Shown: piece after piece, positions 8,091-16,033 of the stretch | Numbering within the stretch: position 1 is the first letter of the stretch | Layout: every line of letters begins with the position of its first letter | DNA from: CAYNST01 sp964434105 | GTDB taxonomy: Bacteria; Pseudomonadota; Gammaproteobacteria; Pseudomonadales; Cellvibrionaceae | Direction: 5' to 3' | DNA: 64,000 bases | NCBI GenBank assembly: GCA_964434105.1 | Contig: CAYSTJ010000021.1 | Span: forward strand, 1-64,000 | Notes under the pieces: model-generated | Databases searched by the model: none | The model's input: only the letters and a program-made list of their open reading frames with translations | Told to the model about the DNA's origin: nothing | Made by a program: the position numbers and the translations under genes

Positions 8091-9142
8091 GCCAACCTTG
8101 GTCCTATCTGATGTAAAGGCAATACCTCGTCAACGAGCCCCGCTTTCGCCACGGCCCGCGGCATGCCGTAGACAGTACTGCTGCGTTCGTCCTGTCCCCA
8201 TACGTGCGCACCGGCCTCTTTCAGCAACCGTGCGCCTTCACAGCCGTCCGAGCCCATGCCGGTCAATACCACGGCCAGTACGGCGGTGCCATAGGCGCTT
8301 GCGGCGGATGCGAAACTGAGGTCCACACAGGGCCTGAATTTGACCCGTTCATCACCGTCAATAATGCGTACGCCGCCCCGCCGGTCAAATATCATCTGTC
8401 GCCCACCCGGTGCGATCAGAACCTTGCCTGGCTGCAGGGTGTCGCCATCGACCGCTTCGGTCACCGTCAGGGCGCACTGCCGGTGCAGCCTCTCTGCCAG
8501 CACCTTGGTAAAATTCTCCGGCATATGCTGAATAACCGCCACCGGCACCGGCAGGTCGGATGGCAAGGCCTGTAGCACCTCCGTCAGGGCAACCGGCCCG
8601 CCCGTTGACGTTCCGATCACCACCAGTTTGACTTTGCCCCGCAGCTTGTCTTCGCTTTTTGGCGCGCGCCTTTCCGGTCTGGCCTCGGCCACATGCGCCG
8701 GTGCGGCTTTGGCCAGCGGCGAAGCAACGCCCCCGCTCTGACGAAATTTCTTCGCAAAATACAAGAGGGTTTCGTGCAGCTTCTTTTGCACCTGGCTGGC
8801 GTCGTTACACACTTCGGCAAGATTTTTGGGGATAAAATCAACGGCTCCGGCCGCCAGTGCCTCAAGCGTGATTCGGGCACCTTCGTAAGTCATGGAGGAA
8901 AACATCACGATCGGAACCGGGCGTCTGTCCATGATGGCCCGTACCGCAGAAACACCGTCCAGATAGGGCATTTCATAGTCCATTGAAATGACGTCGGGTT
9001 TAAGCTCTTGCGCTTTGGCGATAGCCTCGTTGCCATCTCTTGCAATGCCCACGACGCTCAATTCGGGGTGGCTATCGATAATTTCCTTCAGACGGTTTTG
9101 AAAAAAAACGGAGTCATCGACCACCAATACTCTATAAACCAC
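8072..9142 (-). CDS. cheB: chemotaxis protein-glutamate methylesterase CheB
   Basis: Receptor methylesterase/deamidase, 356 aa. The N-terminal receiver domain has phospho-acceptor D55 (ISMDYEMP) and the acidic pair D9/D10. The C-terminal CheB domain begins near residue 172 with IGTSTGGP (catalytic Ser179), H206 (QHMP) and TGMGSDG (the catalytic Asp loop). It starts at GTG with AGGGG 5 bases upstream. It follows cheA in the operon and overlaps motC. Confidence 0.95.
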   Translation of the reverse strand: MVYRVLVVDDSVFFQNRLKEIIDSHPELSVVGIARDGNEAIAKAQELKPDVISMDYEMPYLDGVSAVRAIMDRRPVPIVMFSSMTYEGARITLEALAAGAVDFIPKNLAEVCNDASQVQKKLHETLLYFAKKFRQSGGVASPLAKAAPAHVAEARPERRAPKSEDKLRGKVKLVVIGTSTGGPVALTEVLQALPSDLPVPVAVIQHMPENFTKVLAERLHRQCALTVTEAVDGDTLQPGKVLIAPGGRQMIFDRRGGVRIIDGDERVKFRPCVDLSFASAASAYGTAVLAVVLTGMGSDGCEGARLLKEAGAHVWGQDERSSTVYGMPRAVAKAGLVDEVLPLHQIGPRLAWTFSA

Positions 9143-9231
9143 GCGAACCCCTTCGGCATATTGCCGGTGTTTGTGCCTGTCGTCGCGCAGAACACGCCGC
9201 TACTGATTCCGCGAAGCCTGCGCTTTCGCCA

Positions 9232-11529
9232 TCATCGTTTTGTCGCATACCGTTTTAACAGACTGGGGACGTCCAGAATCAGGGCAATCGTCCCGTCACC
9301 GGTAATGGTGGCACCCGCCATACCGGGTGTGCCGTGCAGCATTTTGCCCAGCGGCTTTATGACGACTTCTTCCTGTCCGATCAGCTGGTCCACCACAAAG
9401 CCCACCCGGCGTGTGCCCACCGACACCACGACCACATGGGCTTCGCTGTTATCGTTCTGCCCCACCGGGCTGCGAACGAGCCATCGCTTCAGATGGAAAA
9501 TAGGCACCGCCTTGTCGCGAATGGTGACGCATTCCTGCCCATCCACTACATGGGCGTGCCCCAGGTCCAGCTGGAAAATTTCGTTGACACTGGCCAGCGG
9601 CAAGGCGAAGCACTGCCTGCCCAGCATCACCATGAGTGTCGGCATAATGGCCAGTGTCAACGGCACTTTGATCAGTAAACGCGTGCCTTCTCCAAGCCGG
9701 GACTGAATTTCTATGGAGCCGTTGAGCTGACCGATTTTGGTTTTCACCACATCCATCCCCACCCCACGACCGGAGACGTCCGAAATCTGGCTCTTGGTGG
9801 AAAATCCCGGCGCGAATATCAGGTTAAACGCTTCGATATCGCTGAGCCGGGCGGCCGATTCCGTGTCATACAGCCCCTTGTTCACTGCGACTTTTCGTAG
9901 ATGCTCAGGGTCCATACCGGCGCCGTCGTCGCTGATGGATAACAGGATATGATCGCCCTCCTGTTCGGCAGCGAGCACAATTTTGCCGGCACGTGGTTTG
10001 CCATTCGCCTCACGGATGTCCGGCGATTCGATACCGTGGTCAACGGAATTGCGGACCAGGTGGATCAGCGGGTCCGCCAGGGCTTCCACCAGGTTCTTGT
10101 CCAGGTCCGTATCCTCGCCCAGCATTTCCAGCGCCACTTCCTTCTTCAGGTTGCGCGCCAGATCCCGAACCAGTCGCGGAAAGCGGCCGAAGACTTTTCT
10201 GATCGGTTGCATCCGCGTTTTCATGACCGCTGCCTGTAGATCAGCGGTTACGACATCCAGATTGGCCACTGCCTTCGACAGGGATTCACTATCCGATTCG
10301 ACACCCAGTCGCACCAGCCTGTTACGCACCAGGACCAGTTCGCCCACCATATTCATGATGTCATCAAGGCGCTGTGTATCGACCCGAACGGTGTTTTCGC
10401 CCTGCTGGGCGGACGTAGCCTGGGATGCAGCCCTGGCTGGATCGGCGGCTTCGGTCGGCGGTCGCGGTGGTGCGGCGACGATGGGTGCAGGCCGGTCCGC
10501 CGACACGCCGGTCGGGGGAGACGCGGGCGTGACGCCTTCCGGCGAAGACGCCTTACCGGGCTGCCGGGCAGGCACCGCCGCCGGGGGAGCCTGCGCCATG
10601 GGTCCGCCGACTGACGCACCCGGCCCCTTGCCTTTGCCGTGCAGGCTGTCGAGTAACTGCTCGAATTCCTGTTCGGAAATATTGTCATCCACTTCCCGGC
10701 CCGGCGACGCGACCGCGGACTCCACTGTTACTGCAGTCGCAGCATTACCCGGTGCCTTGCCCGCGCCGTGCAACTGATCCAGCAGCTTTTCGAATTCACC
10801 CTCGGTCATGTCATCCGACGACGATTCACCGGCCGTAGCGGGTACATCCCCGCCTGTACCGCCCGCAGATGACGCGCTACCCGCCGTGTTTGCTCGACCC
10901 GGGGCGCGGCCGTCTCCATGCAGCTGATCCAGCAGCGCCTCGAACTCGGCTTCTGTGATCTCATCCCCCGCAACAGCCGGCTGTGATGCCGGGTTGGCGT
11001 TCTCCGGTGCCGGATCATCCAGCACGTCCATAAAAGCTTCGAATTCCTGATCGGACAGATTCAGCCCACCGGGGTCGGAAGCGGCGACCGGTTCTTCTGC
11101 TACCCCCGGGTCTGCCACCGGCGACGCTTCGCCCAGATCTTCACACGACACCAGCCGTTCCAGTTGTTTCAATAAGGCTGCCGATGCTCTTTCCGGCGGA
11201 AGCCGCTGGGAGACCTGTCTAAACTGGGCGTTGACGGTATCCAGTGCCTGCAGCACCACATCCATCAGTTCCGGGGTTACGGTCCGTTTGCCATTGCGAA
11301 GGATGTCAAACAGGTTCTCTGTCATGTGACAGCATTCCACCATGGCGTCCAACTGCAGGAACCCGGCTCCGCCTTTTACCGTATGGAAACCCCGAAATAT
11401 GGCATTGAGGAGATTGTGATCATCCGGACGACGCTCGAGGTCCACCAGTTGCTCTGACAGCGACTCGAGGATCTCGCCCGCTTCGATGAGGAAGTCCTGA
11501 AGAATTTCTTCATCTTCGCCAAAAGACAT
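9232..11529 (-). CDS. cheA: chemotaxis sensor histidine kinase CheA with four linker repeats
   Basis: 765 aa. Domain order: HPt (P1, 1-105) with phospho-site H49 (FHTVKGGAGF); a long linker (140-375); the dimerisation helices (P3, about 380-435); the ATP-binding domain (P4; NSVDHGIE at 494-501, DDGAGMD from 534, GRGVGMD from 588); the CheW-like P5 domain (about 620-760). No ordinary P2 CheY-binding domain is evident. Instead the linker carries one degenerate and three clear copies of a short motif (about 157-171, 189-207, 239-257, 282-300), each of the form ITxxEFExLLDQLHGxG. The ATG has GAGGAG six bases upstream. It lies between cheZ and cheB. Confidence 0.96.
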   Translation of the reverse strand: MSFGEDEEILQDFLIEAGEILESLSEQLVDLERRPDDHNLLNAIFRGFHTVKGGAGFLQLDAMVECCHMTENLFDILRNGKRTVTPELMDVVLQALDTVNAQFRQVSQRLPPERASAALLKQLERLVSCEDLGEASPVADPGVAEEPVAASDPGGLNLSDQEFEAFMDVLDDPAPENANPASQPAVAGDEITEAEFEALLDQLHGDGRAPGRANTAGSASSAGGTGGDVPATAGESSSDDMTEGEFEKLLDQLHGAGKAPGNAATAVTVESAVASPGREVDDNISEQEFEQLLDSLHGKGKGPGASVGGPMAQAPPAAVPARQPGKASSPEGVTPASPPTGVSADRPAPIVAAPPRPPTEAADPARAASQATSAQQGENTVRVDTQRLDDIMNMVGELVLVRNRLVRLGVESDSESLSKAVANLDVVTADLQAAVMKTRMQPIRKVFGRFPRLVRDLARNLKKEVALEMLGEDTDLDKNLVEALADPLIHLVRNSVDHGIESPDIREANGKPRAGKIVLAAEQEGDHILLSISDDGAGMDPEHLRKVAVNKGLYDTESAARLSDIEAFNLIFAPGFSTKSQISDVSGRGVGMDVVKTKIGQLNGSIEIQSRLGEGTRLLIKVPLTLAIMPTLMVMLGRQCFALPLASVNEIFQLDLGHAHVVDGQECVTIRDKAVPIFHLKRWLVRSPVGQNDNSEAHVVVVSVGTRRVGFVVDQLIGQEEVVIKPLGKMLHGTPGMAGATITGDGTIALILDVPSLLKRYATKR
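10630..11061 (-). repeat. coding repeats in the CheA linker
   Basis: These bases encode CheA residues 157-300 and hold the four copies of the EFExLLDxLHG peptide, spaced about 33, 50 and 43 residues apart and separated by Ala/Gly/Pro-rich linkers. The first copy is degenerate (EFEAFMDVLDD). Confidence 0.8.
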
Positions 11530-11539
11530 TCAACACTCC

Positions 11540-12352
11540 TCAGAACCCCAAACTGGAAAGCAGGTCGTCTACCTCATCCTGCCCGTTCACCACATCCGTG
11601 CGATGCTGCGCATGGATCTGTGGACCTTCGCCCGATTCTGCGCTCCTGCGCCTGCCAATCGGCTGTTCATGCTTGATTCCTGCCAGTGTATCCACCTGCC
11701 CGGCGATTCGCACCAGGTTAACAAGTTCAGCTTCGACATCGGTAATCAGTCCGATCACTTTGCGCAATACCTGCCCGGTCAGATCCTGGAACCCCTGTTC
11801 CAGAATAATGGCCTGCAGGCTCTGATTTATCTCATCCGCACCCTGCCCCATATGAACCAGAAAGCGATCGACCCGCCCATACAGACGGGAAAACTCTTCT
11901 TTGGACATTTCCCGCCGCCGCAGGCGTTGCCATTCATGTTGCAGCGCACTGGCTTCGGCACCCAAATCCGCCGCAACGGGTGCCGCTGATTCCACGCGGT
12001 CCATGGTTCGGTCGGCCGCCGCCTGGGTCAGGTTGATCACATAGTTCAACCGGTCCGATGCATCGCGAATATCACAGTCGCTGAGATCGGTCCGGGCGCC
12101 GGATATCTCCGCATCAATATTGAAATTGACGATAGCTTCATGCAACGAACGGGTCAGGTGTCCGATCGAATTGTAGATATGCCGGTCGCGTACCCGGTAC
12201 AGGTCCTGAATAATATTCGAGACCTGCTCGAACTGCCTGCTTTGGAGAGCATCGATCAGCTGTTGCGAGTGACTTTGTAAATCCGCAACAAAGTCAGCAT
12301 CCTGCCCGAATTTCGTTGGTATTCCCTTACTGACACCATCTACCGGATTCAT
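11540..12352 (-). CDS. cheZ: CheY-P phosphatase CheZ
   Basis: 270 aa, helical. The active-site segment GFQDLTGQVL (about 197-206) contains the Asp and Gln that match the catalytic D143/Q147 of E. coli CheZ. The last residues, DEVDDLLSSLGF, are the C-terminal CheY-docking helix. It removes phosphate from CheY-P to end the tumble/reversal signal. GAGGTGA stands just before the ATG. It lies between cheY and cheA. Confidence 0.94.
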   Translation of the reverse strand: MNPVDGVSKGIPTKFGQDADFVADLQSHSQQLIDALQSRQFEQVSNIIQDLYRVRDRHIYNSIGHLTRSLHEAIVNFNIDAEISGARTDLSDCDIRDASDRLNYVINLTQAAADRTMDRVESAAPVAADLGAEASALQHEWQRLRRREMSKEEFSRLYGRVDRFLVHMGQGADEINQSLQAIILEQGFQDLTGQVLRKVIGLITDVEAELVNLVRIAGQVDTLAGIKHEQPIGRRRSAESGEGPQIHAQHRTDVVNGQDEVDDLLSSLGF

Positions 12353-12391
12353 AGGCCGTCACCTCGAGTTGATATCCATACCATGACCAGA

Positions 12392-12766
12392 TCAGCCTTC
12401 AACACGTTCGAAAATCTTTTCGATTTTCTCTTTGAGCACCTGGGCTGTAAACGGCTTGACGACATAGCCGTTGACGCCCGCCTGCGCGGCTTCAATAATT
12501 TGATCACGCTTTGCTTCGGCGGTAACCATCAGTACCGGCAGTGCCACGAGCTTTGCGTCCGAGCGGACCTGCTTCAGCAGATCAATGCCATTCATGCCGG
12601 GCATATTCCAGTCGGTGACGAGAAAATCGTAGTCGCCATTGCGTAGCATGGGCAGCGCTGTCACGCCATCATCCGCCTCGTGGGTGTTCGTAAACCCAAG
12701 ATCACGCAACAGGTTCTTTATAATCCGTCGCATTGTAGAAAAGTCATCCACAATCAGGATCTTCAT
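12392..12766 (-). CDS. cheY: chemotaxis response regulator CheY
   Basis: Single receiver domain (124 aa from this ATG): acidic pair D7/D8 in LIVDDFSTMRR, phospho-acceptor D52 (VTDWNMPGMNG), the conserved Thr in MVTAEA and Lys in VVKPF. Phospho-CheY binds FliM and is dephosphorylated by CheZ, both encoded in this block. Start choice: homologues usually begin MKILIVDDF, which is the ATG at 12766, but GGAGG is 17 bases upstream of it. A TTG at 12778 lies 5 bases after GGAGG and would add four residues; the GTG at 12790 overlaps the ribosome site and is unlikely. Confidence 0.95.
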   Translation of the reverse strand: MKILIVDDFSTMRRIIKNLLRDLGFTNTHEADDGVTALPMLRNGDYDFLVTDWNMPGMNGIDLLKQVRSDAKLVALPVLMVTAEAKRDQIIEAAQAGVNGYVVKPFTAQVLKEKIEKIFERVEG

Positions 12767-12845
12767 GTTTTTGTTCAATGAAACCTCCACACTTTCATTT
12801 TCCCGTCTCGGGCATAAACCGGTTCGCAGCCGGACAGGCCGGTCT

Positions 12846-13571
12846 TTACAAACTTTGCCAATCAGCCAGCTTTTTCTTCAGACGCAATGCTGCCTGTGAG
12901 TGAATCTGGCTGATACGCGATTCGCTGACACCGAGCACCAGACCGATTTCCTTCAGATTCATCTCTTCATCGTAGTATAGTGACAACACCAGTTTTTCCC
13001 GCTCCGGCAGTTCATCGATCGCCCGCGCCATCGCCGACCGCAGCGCATCGTTCTGAACCGCGTCGGAGGGTGATTGCATACTGTCGTCCTGGAGAAAAGA
13101 CGGGACAGTGCCCTGATCCTGCTCTTCCAGTACATCCTCAAAGCTGAACAGCCGGCCGGCCAGCGTATCGCTGGCCATGGCATGATATTCCGCGAGTTCA
13201 ATCCCCATCTGTTCCGCGATTTCGACGTCGCTGGCATCACGCCCTAACTGCCCTTCCACGATGTGCATGGCTTCAGTAATGCGACGGGCATTGCGATGCA
13301 CGGAGCGCGGCACCCAGTCGCCGCGTCGCATTTCGTCGACCATTGCACCGCGAATGCGAATGCCGGCGTAGGTTTCAAATGAAGCACCCCGGTCGCCGTC
13401 GTACTTGCGCGCGGCTTCCATCAGGCCAATCATGCCGGCCTGCATCAAGTCATCCAGCTGCACACTGGCCGGCATACGCGCCAGCAGGTGCAACGCGATG
13501 CGCTTGACCAAATACGCATACTGCTGAATATCGATGCTGTTACGGGCTTCCAGCGTTGGTTGATAGACCAT
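12846..13571 (-). CDS. fliA: flagellar sigma factor FliA (sigma28)
   Basis: 241 aa with sigma regions 2 (LMQAGMIGLMEAARKYDG, FETYAGIRIRGAMVDEMR), 3 and 4 (LPEREKLVLSLYYDEEMNLKEIGLVLGVSESRISQIHSQA). It directs transcription of late flagellar genes such as flagellin and chemotaxis genes after hook completion; its anti-sigma factor FlgM is not in the window. It sits between fleN and cheY as in Pseudomonas. Confidence 0.96.
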   Translation of the reverse strand: MVYQPTLEARNSIDIQQYAYLVKRIALHLLARMPASVQLDDLMQAGMIGLMEAARKYDGDRGASFETYAGIRIRGAMVDEMRRGDWVPRSVHRNARRITEAMHIVEGQLGRDASDVEIAEQMGIELAEYHAMASDTLAGRLFSFEDVLEEQDQGTVPSFLQDDSMQSPSDAVQNDALRSAMARAIDELPEREKLVLSLYYDEEMNLKEIGLVLGVSESRISQIHSQAALRLKKKLADWQSL

Positions 13572-13624
13572 CTATAACTCGTTCAATATTCGAATTGATG
13601 AGGTGGCTACACCCCGGGCCCTGT

Positions 13625-14452
13625 TCAACCCGTGGCTTGTGCCGACTGTAACAGCCGCTCCAGGAAAAATTCCAGATGACCGCGCGGACTGTGCGCATTC
13701 GGCCATGCATCAATTTTCTGTGCCAGCGAACGGATTGCCGTAGCCGCTTTGCACCTGGGCGCAAACTCCAGCAACGCCTTGCGCTTCTGCACGGCCTTGC
13801 GCACGTTCTCATCAAACGGGACATCACCGATGTACTGCAGAGACACATCCAGAAACCGGTCACAGACGCCATTCAACTTATTGAACAGATTTACGCCTTC
13901 CTGACTGGAACGGGTCATATTGGCGATTACCCGCACACGGAACACGTCGTGCTCGGTGCTGAGAATTTTTATCAGGGCGTAGGCATCCGTGATGGATGAG
14001 GGCTCATCGCAGACCACCACGATGACTTCCTGGGCAGCCCGCACGAAGCTGATCACCGTGTCCGAAATACCGGCTGCGGTGTCGATCAGAAAGACATCCA
14101 GCTGGTCACTGAGGTCACTGAAGGCATGAATTATCGCGGCGTGCTCCCGTGCTGAAAGTTGCGCCATCTGTTGCATACCCGATGACGCCGGCACCACCTT
14201 CATTCCCAGCGGGCCGGGCAAAAGGATATCGCGGATTGTCCGTTCGCCGCTGAGCACATCCGACAGCGTGAAACGCGCCTGAAGTCCAAGCAGTACATCA
14301 ATATTGGCCAATCCCAGATCCGCATCCATCAGAACGACCCGGCGTCGCATTTCTGCCAGCGCAACGCCCAGATTAATGGACAGATTGGTTTTTCCGACGC
14401 CACCCTTGCCTCCGGTAATGGCGATAACCTTGACCGCGTGACTATGGCTCAT
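13625..14452 (-). CDS. fleN: flagellar number regulator FleN (FlhG), MinD-like ATPase
   Basis: 275 aa ParA/MinD-type ATPase. The deviant Walker A is ITGGKGGVGKTNLSINL near residue 12, switch I/II regions are DADLGLANIDVLLGL and FLIDTAAGI, and the C-terminal part is typical of FlhG. In Pseudomonas FleN restricts flagellar number by antagonising FleQ and works with FlhF at the pole. It follows flhF and precedes fliA. Confidence 0.95.
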   Translation of the reverse strand: MSHSHAVKVIAITGGKGGVGKTNLSINLGVALAEMRRRVVLMDADLGLANIDVLLGLQARFTLSDVLSGERTIRDILLPGPLGMKVVPASSGMQQMAQLSAREHAAIIHAFSDLSDQLDVFLIDTAAGISDTVISFVRAAQEVIVVVCDEPSSITDAYALIKILSTEHDVFRVRVIANMTRSSQEGVNLFNKLNGVCDRFLDVSLQYIGDVPFDENVRKAVQKRKALLEFAPRCKAATAIRSLAQKIDAWPNAHSPRGHLEFFLERLLQSAQATG

Positions 14453-14557
14453 GGATTCTGGCTACCTTTCATTGGACCTACCCGTTCCTGTGAATGCTTT
14501 CAGTATAGTTGCTCTTCGCAAAGCTTCCCGTTTCCTGCCGAAACCGTTGCCGCCGGT

Positions 14558-16015
14558 TCAGGGGGTCAGAGCGACTTCGGTTTCCGCGGCGTGCGACGCC
14601 TTCAGCAGGCCTACGGCCTTGGCAACCAGCGTGGCTGCAGATGCGGTCGTAATATCCTTGGGAATTCCCTGCCCGTCCGAGCTGTAAAGCACCGGCAGAT
14701 TCCGCTCGATCAATATACCCAGGGCTTCGCCAAGGCAGGCAGACTCATCGATCTTTGTCAGAATGCAGCCTGCCAGACGCTCGCTGCCATAAGCATGGGC
14801 TGACGCTTTCAGCGTCTGCACCTGACTGTTACAGGCCAGGGTCAGGATGCGCTGCACGCCTGTGCAGGTGCCGAGAATGCGGTCCTGCTCCTTGCGCAAT
14901 GGATCGCCCTGGCGAAAGCCGGCGGTATCAATGAGCACGAGTGGAAAACTGCGCAGGCTGGCCACCGTCTGCGCCAGGCTGCGCTCCTGATCCACCACCC
15001 GCACCGGTACATTCAGAATACGGCCCAGGGCCCGCAGCTGGTCGTGTGCACCGACACGGTAGGTGTCAGTCGTGATCAGGGCCACTTTGCCCAGCCCGTG
15101 TTCGAGCACATAGCGCGAAGCGAGTTTGGCAATGGTAGTGGTCTTGCCGACCCCGGTCGGACCAACAAAGGCAAACACCCCGCCCTTGCCCACCGGGTCG
15201 CGATTATCGATAGGGATCAGGCGTGCGAGACGCGCCAGCGCTTCGCGCCATGCCACACTCAGGTGCTTGTCGGGGGTCGCGCAGGCCGCCAGTCTGCTTA
15301 CCAGATGCTGGGGCAGACCGAGACGGGTCAGCCGGTTTTCCAGTGCCTCGACGGCCAGCGATCGTGCCGGTGCTTTTTGTGCAACCGGATCATTTTCACG
15401 CATCCGCCACATTTGCTGCTCCAGTAGCAGACGCATGTCGGCGATATCGTGCTGCAACTGTTGCAGCCGCGAGTCGCCGGTTAATGTCGGGCCGGCCCTG
15501 TCGTTCGTCACCGTGTTGCGCTGCCGGACCTGTTCGGCCAGCCCTGCCATCTGCCGGTTCGTCTGCGCCCCCGAGGATTTGGGGTGTTTAACCTGGGAAG
15601 CTGCTGCCTGCGCCGGGCGCACGCTTTTTGACGGACGCGTTGCGGCCGCCATTCTTTTGGCGTTTACCAGCCGTTGCCGTGCAGACTCGATTTCGCGAGC
15701 CAGGGTTTCTCCGCGACGCGGTGCCGCAGCCTGGCCGGCGCCCGGGTATTGCTGCGCTGCCTGCTCCATCTGTTGCTGCTGCTTCCAGGCCTGGTCACTG
15801 TCCAGCGGCCAGTCCATGTCCGGCTCGAACTGCCGGCTGAATGCCGCTCTCTCATCGACGCCGCGTGCCGGCGAATCCGGCTCGGCGGACGTAATGATCT
15901 CGACGCCCTGGCTGGTCCGCTGGCTCGACAGGATAATGGCATCCGGGCCCATTTCACTGCGGACCAGATCCAGTGCGCGACGCATATCGGGTGCGACAAA
16001 TCGTTTAACCGTCAT
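14558..16015 (-). CDS. flhF: polar flagellar GTPase FlhF
   Basis: SRP-type GTPase that recruits the first flagellar components to the cell pole. 485 aa: N-terminal B region rich in Gln/Ala/Arg (about 60-220), N domain (about 220-270), and G domain starting with GPTGVGKTTT (285-294), then TDTYRVGAHDQLRALG, LIDTAGF and TKIDE. An excellent ribosome site (TAGGAG, 6-base spacing) precedes the ATG. It follows flhA after 18 bases. Confidence 0.95.
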   Translation of the reverse strand: MTVKRFVAPDMRRALDLVRSEMGPDAIILSSQRTSQGVEIITSAEPDSPARGVDERAAFSRQFEPDMDWPLDSDQAWKQQQQMEQAAQQYPGAGQAAAPRRGETLAREIESARQRLVNAKRMAAATRPSKSVRPAQAAASQVKHPKSSGAQTNRQMAGLAEQVRQRNTVTNDRAGPTLTGDSRLQQLQHDIADMRLLLEQQMWRMRENDPVAQKAPARSLAVEALENRLTRLGLPQHLVSRLAACATPDKHLSVAWREALARLARLIPIDNRDPVGKGGVFAFVGPTGVGKTTTIAKLASRYVLEHGLGKVALITTDTYRVGAHDQLRALGRILNVPVRVVDQERSLAQTVASLRSFPLVLIDTAGFRQGDPLRKEQDRILGTCTGVQRILTLACNSQVQTLKASAHAYGSERLAGCILTKIDESACLGEALGILIERNLPVLYSSDGQGIPKDITTASAATLVAKAVGLLKASHAAETEVALTP

Positions 16016-16033
16016 AATAATCTCCTAGGGAAT

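Noticed and set aside
9983..10777. 264-codon plus-strand frame opposite cheA
   Set aside because: Antisense to conserved CheA domains and its linker; Ser/Arg/Ala-rich without any domain.
12121..12391. Promoter search for a separate cheYZ unit
   Set aside because: No sigma28 or sigma54 match found; the genes are closely spaced and probably read through from fliA.
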